Origin: CAVVFX01 sp963747535
Lineage (GTDB): Bacteria > Acidobacteriota > Terriglobia > Bryobacterales > Bryobacteraceae
Direction of reading: 5' to 3'
DNA length: 64,000 nt
Assembly (NCBI GenBank): GCA_963747535.1
Contig: CAVVFX010000002.1
Coordinates: forward strand, 1,116,001-1,180,000
Shown: positions 60,895-64,000 of the stretch, in pieces
How the letters are laid out: every line of letters starts with the position of its first letter
Position numbering within the stretch: the first letter of the stretch is position 1
Notes under the pieces: model-generated
What the model was told of the DNA's origin: nothing
Database searches by the model: none
What the model saw: the letters and a program-made list of their open reading frames with translations, nothing else
Position numbers and translations under genes: made by a program

Positions 60895-62548
60895 GCTCCT
60901 TAACGCTGACGCCAGTCAACCAGGCGGTATCGAGAGGGTAGACGTCGGGATCGAAAATGACCGAGTAGAAATGCCAGACTATGATAGCGAGAGTCGCCAG
61001 AACAGCCTCGTAAAAGTGTACCGAAGTGGCGATATCGAGCCAGGTCTTCGGCAGGAATCGCAGCATCAGGTTGTTGGCCCAAAGCATAATCCCGCTGGAC
61101 GCCATCACGATCGCGCCCCAGACCACTGCCCAGTACTCCAGTTTCTCCATATAGCCATGGGCGGCCCGTTTGGGAGGCCTGTGCCGGAGTCCTACGTTGT
61201 ACGACAGGTTGGCGACTCCTTCGGTAATATCGTTGGGCTTCGGCCACATCAGCCGCCAATGTTTGCGCAGCTTCCGGTTCACGATCAATGAGATCAGGTG
61301 TGTCACGGAAATACCGATGAACACGCAAGCCGCCACGCGATGGGCAATCTCGCGCACGGCGCCACGCGACTCCCACAGCAACAGCGGACGCGCCCACCAC
61401 TGGGAGGGATATTTCAGTGCGAAGCCGGTCCACACCAGGACCATAAATGAGAGCACCAGGACAGCGTGCTGCACGCGTTCGAATGGCAGCATACGAATCT
61501 CGCGGAAGGTGCTGGACTTCGCCGCGCGGGCTACCGGACGCTTCAGAAAACGCAGGGTGATGAGCTTGCGCAGCCAGTCGCCGCCGTTGTGCAGCAGCAT
61601 CAGGCCGATGGTCAGCGGAATAACGAGAAGATAGAACTGGCGCACCATGCGGACAATGGGCGTCTCCGATTGGCCATCGGAGAGGTGCACGGGAGTAATG
61701 GCGAAACGTTTTCCGGCTCCCTCATGACATTTGCCACAGGTATTGGCGAGGTTCTTCCGATTGATGCTCGATTGCGGATCGTTCGACGGGAGAATATTGT
61801 GGACCCCGTGGCAACTGGCGCAATTGGCAACCGTTTCGTTGCCGGCCTTGGCGGCGAGACCGTGGAAGGAGGTTTCGAAACTGGTCAGACGGTCGGCGGG
61901 AAGGCCGAATTTGCTGGAGAGCTGAACATTGCCGTGGCAATTGCCGCAGGTAGCGCTGATATTGTTTGTCGAGACTTTGGACTCGTCGTTAGAATGCGAC
62001 AGAATGCGATGCTCGCCATGGCAATCGGTGCACAGCGGCGCCTGCATAATGCCTTCGGCCAAAGCCTTGCCGTGAACGCTCTTGCGGTATTGATCGACGA
62101 CCTCGCTATGGCATGCCGCGCAGGTGTCGATGACCGTGGTGCGGAAGCCGGCGACTTTGGTGTATTGCAATTCGTGCGCTGCGCCGTGGCACATCGAGCA
62201 GTCCGGCGCGGCTCCGCCCTTCTTGGCGGCTTGGCCATGCACGGATAACTCGTAGTCGGCGCCCTGTTGGGTGTGGCAGTCCGTGCAGACCGGTTTAGGA
62301 ACCTTGGCGGGGTGAGGATATTCGTCGTGCTTGACGTGGCAGCTACTGCACGCCAGTGAGGCGTGGGCGCTCTTGGATAATTTCTGCCCCTGATCGTGAC
62401 AGGCGGTGCAGTTGTCCTCAGCGCGCGCGGGGAGCGCGGCCGTTGCGCAAAGAATCAGAAGGACGGAGGGTAGGTATCTCGTCTGCCACGCCCGCAGGCC
62501 GGCCCCGCTGAGGGCCGGTAAGCGGACGGATTGAAAGCTGTTTCGCAT
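60875..62548 (-). CDS. Nine-haem cytochrome c / b-type cytochrome fusion (CbcL-like)
   Basis: The protein has 557 residues. A signal peptide (to about 43) is followed by nine CXXCH sites (CTACH, CSSCH, CTDCH, CSMCH, CAACH, CTDCH, CGNCH, CASCH, CGKCH) in about 240 residues, then a membrane b-type domain with His in FERVQHAVLVLSFMVLVWTG, REIAHRVAACVFIGISVTHL and VHFYEAVLATLAIIVWHFYS. Nine c-haems fused to an FdnI/HydC-like b domain is the architecture of CbcL, an inner-membrane quinol oxidase for extracellular respiration in Geobacter. Function here is inferred from architecture. Confidence 0.87.
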   Translation of the reverse strand: MRNSFQSVRLPALSGAGLRAWQTRYLPSVLLILCATAALPARAEDNCTACHDQGQKLSKSAHASLACSSCHVKHDEYPHPAKVPKPVCTDCHTQQGADYELSVHGQAAKKGGAAPDCSMCHGAAHELQYTKVAGFRTTVIDTCAACHSEVVDQYRKSVHGKALAEGIMQAPLCTDCHGEHRILSHSNDESKVSTNNISATCGNCHGNVQLSSKFGLPADRLTSFETSFHGLAAKAGNETVANCASCHGVHNILPSNDPQSSINRKNLANTCGKCHEGAGKRFAITPVHLSDGQSETPIVRMVRQFYLLVIPLTIGLMLLHNGGDWLRKLITLRFLKRPVARAAKSSTFREIRMLPFERVQHAVLVLSFMVLVWTGFALKYPSQWWARPLLLWESRGAVREIAHRVAACVFIGISVTHLISLIVNRKLRKHWRLMWPKPNDITEGVANLSYNVGLRHRPPKRAAHGYMEKLEYWAVVWGAIVMASSGIMLWANNLMLRFLPKTWLDIATSVHFYEAVLATLAIIVWHFYSVIFDPDVYPLDTAWLTGVSVKEHEQEHE

Positions 62549-62586
62549 GAACCGGCCTTTTCTCGGACTATCTATAATCGAGTGAG

Positions 62587-62817
62587 TTACTTCTTCTCGA
62601 CGTAGCCTTCGAAAGATTTGTGCTCCTGGTAGTATTTACCGGCATCCGTCAGCTGTTTCTGCACAGCGGGATCTTTGGACATTGCATCAACGTGGCAGTA
62701 TTTGCAAGGCTTCTTGGTCGTGGCTACGTATTCCTTCTTGGCGTAAGAAGTGCTGGTAGACAACATCACTCCGGCGGCCAGTACTACGGCTGGTGCTACG
62801 AACTTCAGTGCGGACAT
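62587..62817 (-). CDS. Small exported monohaem protein
   Basis: The protein has 76 residues. Signal peptide (1-26, ending SYA) and one haem site CKYCH, followed by a helical basic-acidic tail (LTDAGKYYQEHKSFEGYVEK). It lies 38 bases upstream of the nine-haem fusion on the same strand and is probably the first gene of that operon. It may shuttle electrons to or from the complex. Confidence 0.82.
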   Translation of the reverse strand: MSALKFVAPAVVLAAGVMLSTSTSYAKKEYVATTKKPCKYCHVDAMSKDPAVQKQLTDAGKYYQEHKSFEGYVEKK

Positions 62818-62981
62818 GGTCGGCTCCTTAGGGCCTTACTCAGACACCAATTTATGGCTCGGGAGCGGGTCAAATCAAGAGTTTTTCCGAATGAGAAACG
62901 AGCGATACCCAATAAGTATCAAAGTCAAATTAAATTCTTTAATGGCTGTAAGTTAGCGACAAATTAAGGGTACGTTGCTGT

Positions 62982-62987
62982 TATAAT
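62982..62987 (+). promoter_or_regulatory. -10 box (TATAAT) upstream of the tandem cytochromes
   Basis: A consensus TATAAT sits 119 bases before ATG 63107 in the divergent gap 62818-63106; no good -35 is seen. The AT-rich stretch 62865-62990 contrasts with the GC-rich surroundings and holds no gene. Confidence 0.35.
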
Positions 62988-63106
62988 TTCATCCATAAGA
63001 TAAGGTGTGCATCGCGCGGCTCGTAACGCGAGACTCCAGTCAGTCGAGTGTTGAGCGGCTTGCCCGGCCTTGAAACCCAGGCTTGAAAAGGAAAGGACGA
63101 CAACAA

Positions 63107-63391
63107 ATGAAACATATCGTAATGACGCTGGTTCTACTCTCGCTTCCGGCCGCCGCCGCTTTCGCGGCCGACGCTGCCGCGGGCAAGACCGTTTTTGACA
63201 GCAAGTGCAAGATGTGCCACGGACCAGCCGGCGCGGGAGGTGCGATGGACAAGGCGTCGATCGCCGGTGCCGACGCAGCTGCGGTGAAGGCCGCCGTGAC
63301 CGCTGGTAAAGGCAAAATGAAGCCGGTCGCTTCGGTTACCGGTGATGCTCTCGATAATGTCGCGGCCTATGTCGCTTCGCTGAAGAAGTAG
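63107..63391 (+). CDS. Class I cytochrome c (tandem copy 1)
   Basis: ATG 63107 has GGAAAGGACGA ahead. The 94-residue protein has signal MKHIVMTLVLLSLPAAAAFA, haem site CKMCHGPAGAGG, a candidate Met ligand in KGKMKPVASV and the C-terminal helix ALDNVAAYVASLKK. It is closely similar to the next gene over its whole length. It is divergent from the multihaem operon and probably a soluble electron carrier for it. Confidence 0.93.
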   Translation: MKHIVMTLVLLSLPAAAAFAADAAAGKTVFDSKCKMCHGPAGAGGAMDKASIAGADAAAVKAAVTAGKGKMKPVASVTGDALDNVAAYVASLKK

Positions 63392-63417
63392 TTTCACCTC
63401 TAAGATTTTTTACTCGC

Positions 63418-63465
63418 GGAGTGTCGTCGGGGCCTGCCGGCGGCACTCCGGGCAGGTCGCCTGCC
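63418..63465. repeat. Two palindromes between the cytochrome copies
   Basis: GGAGTG ... CACTCC (63418-63449) and GGCAGG-tcg-CCTGCC (63451-63465). They could reduce read-through between the two copies; no T-run follows. Confidence 0.45.
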
Positions 63466-63494
63466 TGACCCTGAACAGGAAAGGACGAATAGTA

Positions 63495-63779
63495 ATGAAA
63501 CGTATCGCAATGACGCTGGTTCTTCTCTCGCTTCCGGTCGCTGCCGCATTTGCGGCCGATGCCGCAGCGGGCAAGAGCGTCTATGACACCAAGTGCAAGA
63601 TGTGCCACGGAGTCGACGGCGCGGGGGCCAAGATGGCGCCAACGCCGATCGCCGGCGCAACCGTAGCCTCGACCAAAGCGGCCGTGACTGCTGGTAAAGG
63701 CAAAATGAAACCGATGGCCGCCGTCTCCGGTGATGCTCTCGATAATGTCGCAGCCTATGTAGCTGCTCTGAAGAAGTAA
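63495..63779 (+). CDS. Class I cytochrome c (tandem copy 2)
   Basis: The protein has 94 residues, the same length as copy 1, with the same GGAAAGGACGA leader, haem site CKMCHGVDGAGA, Met region KGKMKPMAAV and end ALDNVAAYVAALKK. Differences cluster around PTPIAGATVASTKA, near the haem pocket. Recent tandem duplication is clear; the change may tune potential or partner. Confidence 0.93.
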   Translation: MKRIAMTLVLLSLPVAAAFAADAAAGKSVYDTKCKMCHGVDGAGAKMAPTPIAGATVASTKAAVTAGKGKMKPMAAVSGDALDNVAAYVAALKK

Positions 63780-63780
63780 C

Positions 63781-63850
63781 CTCCCGTGGGGCAGACCATC
63801 GTTTTTTGTGGTCTGCCCTGCTGCGCAGCGGCAGTCGGGCTGCGCAGCAG
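63781..63850 (+). repeat. REP-like repeat, family A (copy 8), with doubled second hairpin
   Basis: CCCGTGGGGCAGACCATCG, T6 loop, TGGTCTGCCC, then GCTGCGCAGC twice. It starts one base after the cytochrome stop. Confidence 0.82.
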
Positions 63851-63856
63851 CACCAT

Positions 63857-64000
63857 CTAATCCACGCTGACCGGCTTACACAATACCACCACGCTTCTTC
63901 CACCCACCAGGTAATCGAGATTTTGGAGTGGCTGTTCGTGTCCCGGATCGGCAATGTCGAGCGGACTCGCCAACCCGGTGTTAGCCACGACACCCCAATT
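63857..64000 (-). CDS. C-terminal end of a glycogen-debranching-enzyme-like protein (GlgX), partial
   Basis: Forty-seven codons read in from the right edge to a TAG at 63857. NWGVVANTGLASPLDIADPG and LDYLVGGRSVVVLCK match the ending of GlgX/isoamylase-type debranching enzymes, where a W..xxDTxxxSPxDI block precedes a beta strand with xRSVVVL. The call rests on this short stretch alone. Confidence 0.5.
   Translation of the reverse strand, partial: NWGVVANTGLASPLDIADPGHEQPLQNLDYLVGGRSVVVLCKPVSVD

Overview
The window looks like chromosomal DNA from an acidobacterium of the Solibacter/Bryobacter type (Solibacteres). The basis is the co-occurrence of families typical of that group: two large 'orphan' MacB/FtsX-type permeases of the ADOP kind, one with an adjacent PadR regulator; a TIGR03435-like secreted protein; two VWFA-related (TIGR03436-like) proteins; a TIGR03437-like C-terminal domain on a beta-propeller; and an Oar-like TonB-dependent receptor with an N-terminal carboxypeptidase-regulatory domain. 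The assignment rests on reading the families, not on a database search. No rRNA, tRNA, CRISPR array, prophage or insertion sequence was recognised.

Layout. 1-302: 5' part of an AF2212/DUF5678-type antitoxin-like gene leaving the left edge. 507-4538: exported carbohydrate enzymes (GH29-like fucosidase, DUF6807/PmoA-like protein, CE1-like esterase). 4711-7875: operon yebC - ruvC - unknown exported protein - TlpA-like thioredoxin. 8038-13506: divergent pair of propeller + PHP-like (DUF3604/CehA-like) proteins. 13566-15797: seven-haem TPR lipoprotein. 16172-19376: KDPG aldolase, small alpha/beta hydrolase, HyuA-like subunit. 19477-21411: monohaem cytochrome divergent from a LysR regulator plus a zinc-ribbon protein. 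21528-22688: orphan CydB-like protein with an aberrant tail. 22946-25916: PadR + ADOP permease. 25929-26348: PIN protein. 26451-33592: two secreted beta-propellers, a large TPR lipoprotein and a sugar isomerase-like protein. 33633-35259: small exported protein and a second DUF6807 protein. 35454-38485: SPFH/zinc-ribbon protein facing two AIM24-like zinc-ribbon proteins. 38754-45781: TIGR03435-like protein, TonB receptor, VWA protein, lipoprotein. 46077-50109: small secreted protein, second ADOP permease, dipeptide epimerase-like enzyme. 50145-53710: type II NADH dehydrogenase and a DsbD-TlpA fusion. 53711-54150: structured intergenic segment with a 19-codon ORF behind a near-ideal Shine-Dalgarno. 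54151-56235: MacB-like permease and TPR protein. 56314-57769: two PTPS/QueD-family genes plus folE. 57802-59338: Ser-rich 53-aa secreted peptide and a second VWA protein. 59440-63779: respiratory multihaem cytochromes (six-haem NapC-like protein, nine-haem c/b fusion of CbcL type, small haem proteins). 63857-64000: C-terminus of a GlgX-like debranching enzyme.

Two themes run through the window. One is envelope redox chemistry: multihaem cytochromes, DsbD/TlpA thioredoxins, NDH-2 and CydB. The other is a dense set of dispersed palindromic repeats (REP-like). The main family folds as a 10-bp hairpin followed by a 6-bp hairpin and occurs eight times, mostly just downstream of stop codons. Members of these repeat families also lie inside genes: they supply the start region of a VWA protein, the N-terminus of the TonB receptor, part of a linker in an AIM24-like protein and the last codons of a sugar isomerase. 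The most unusual gene set is the SPFH/AIM24/zinc-ribbon locus at 35454-38485.
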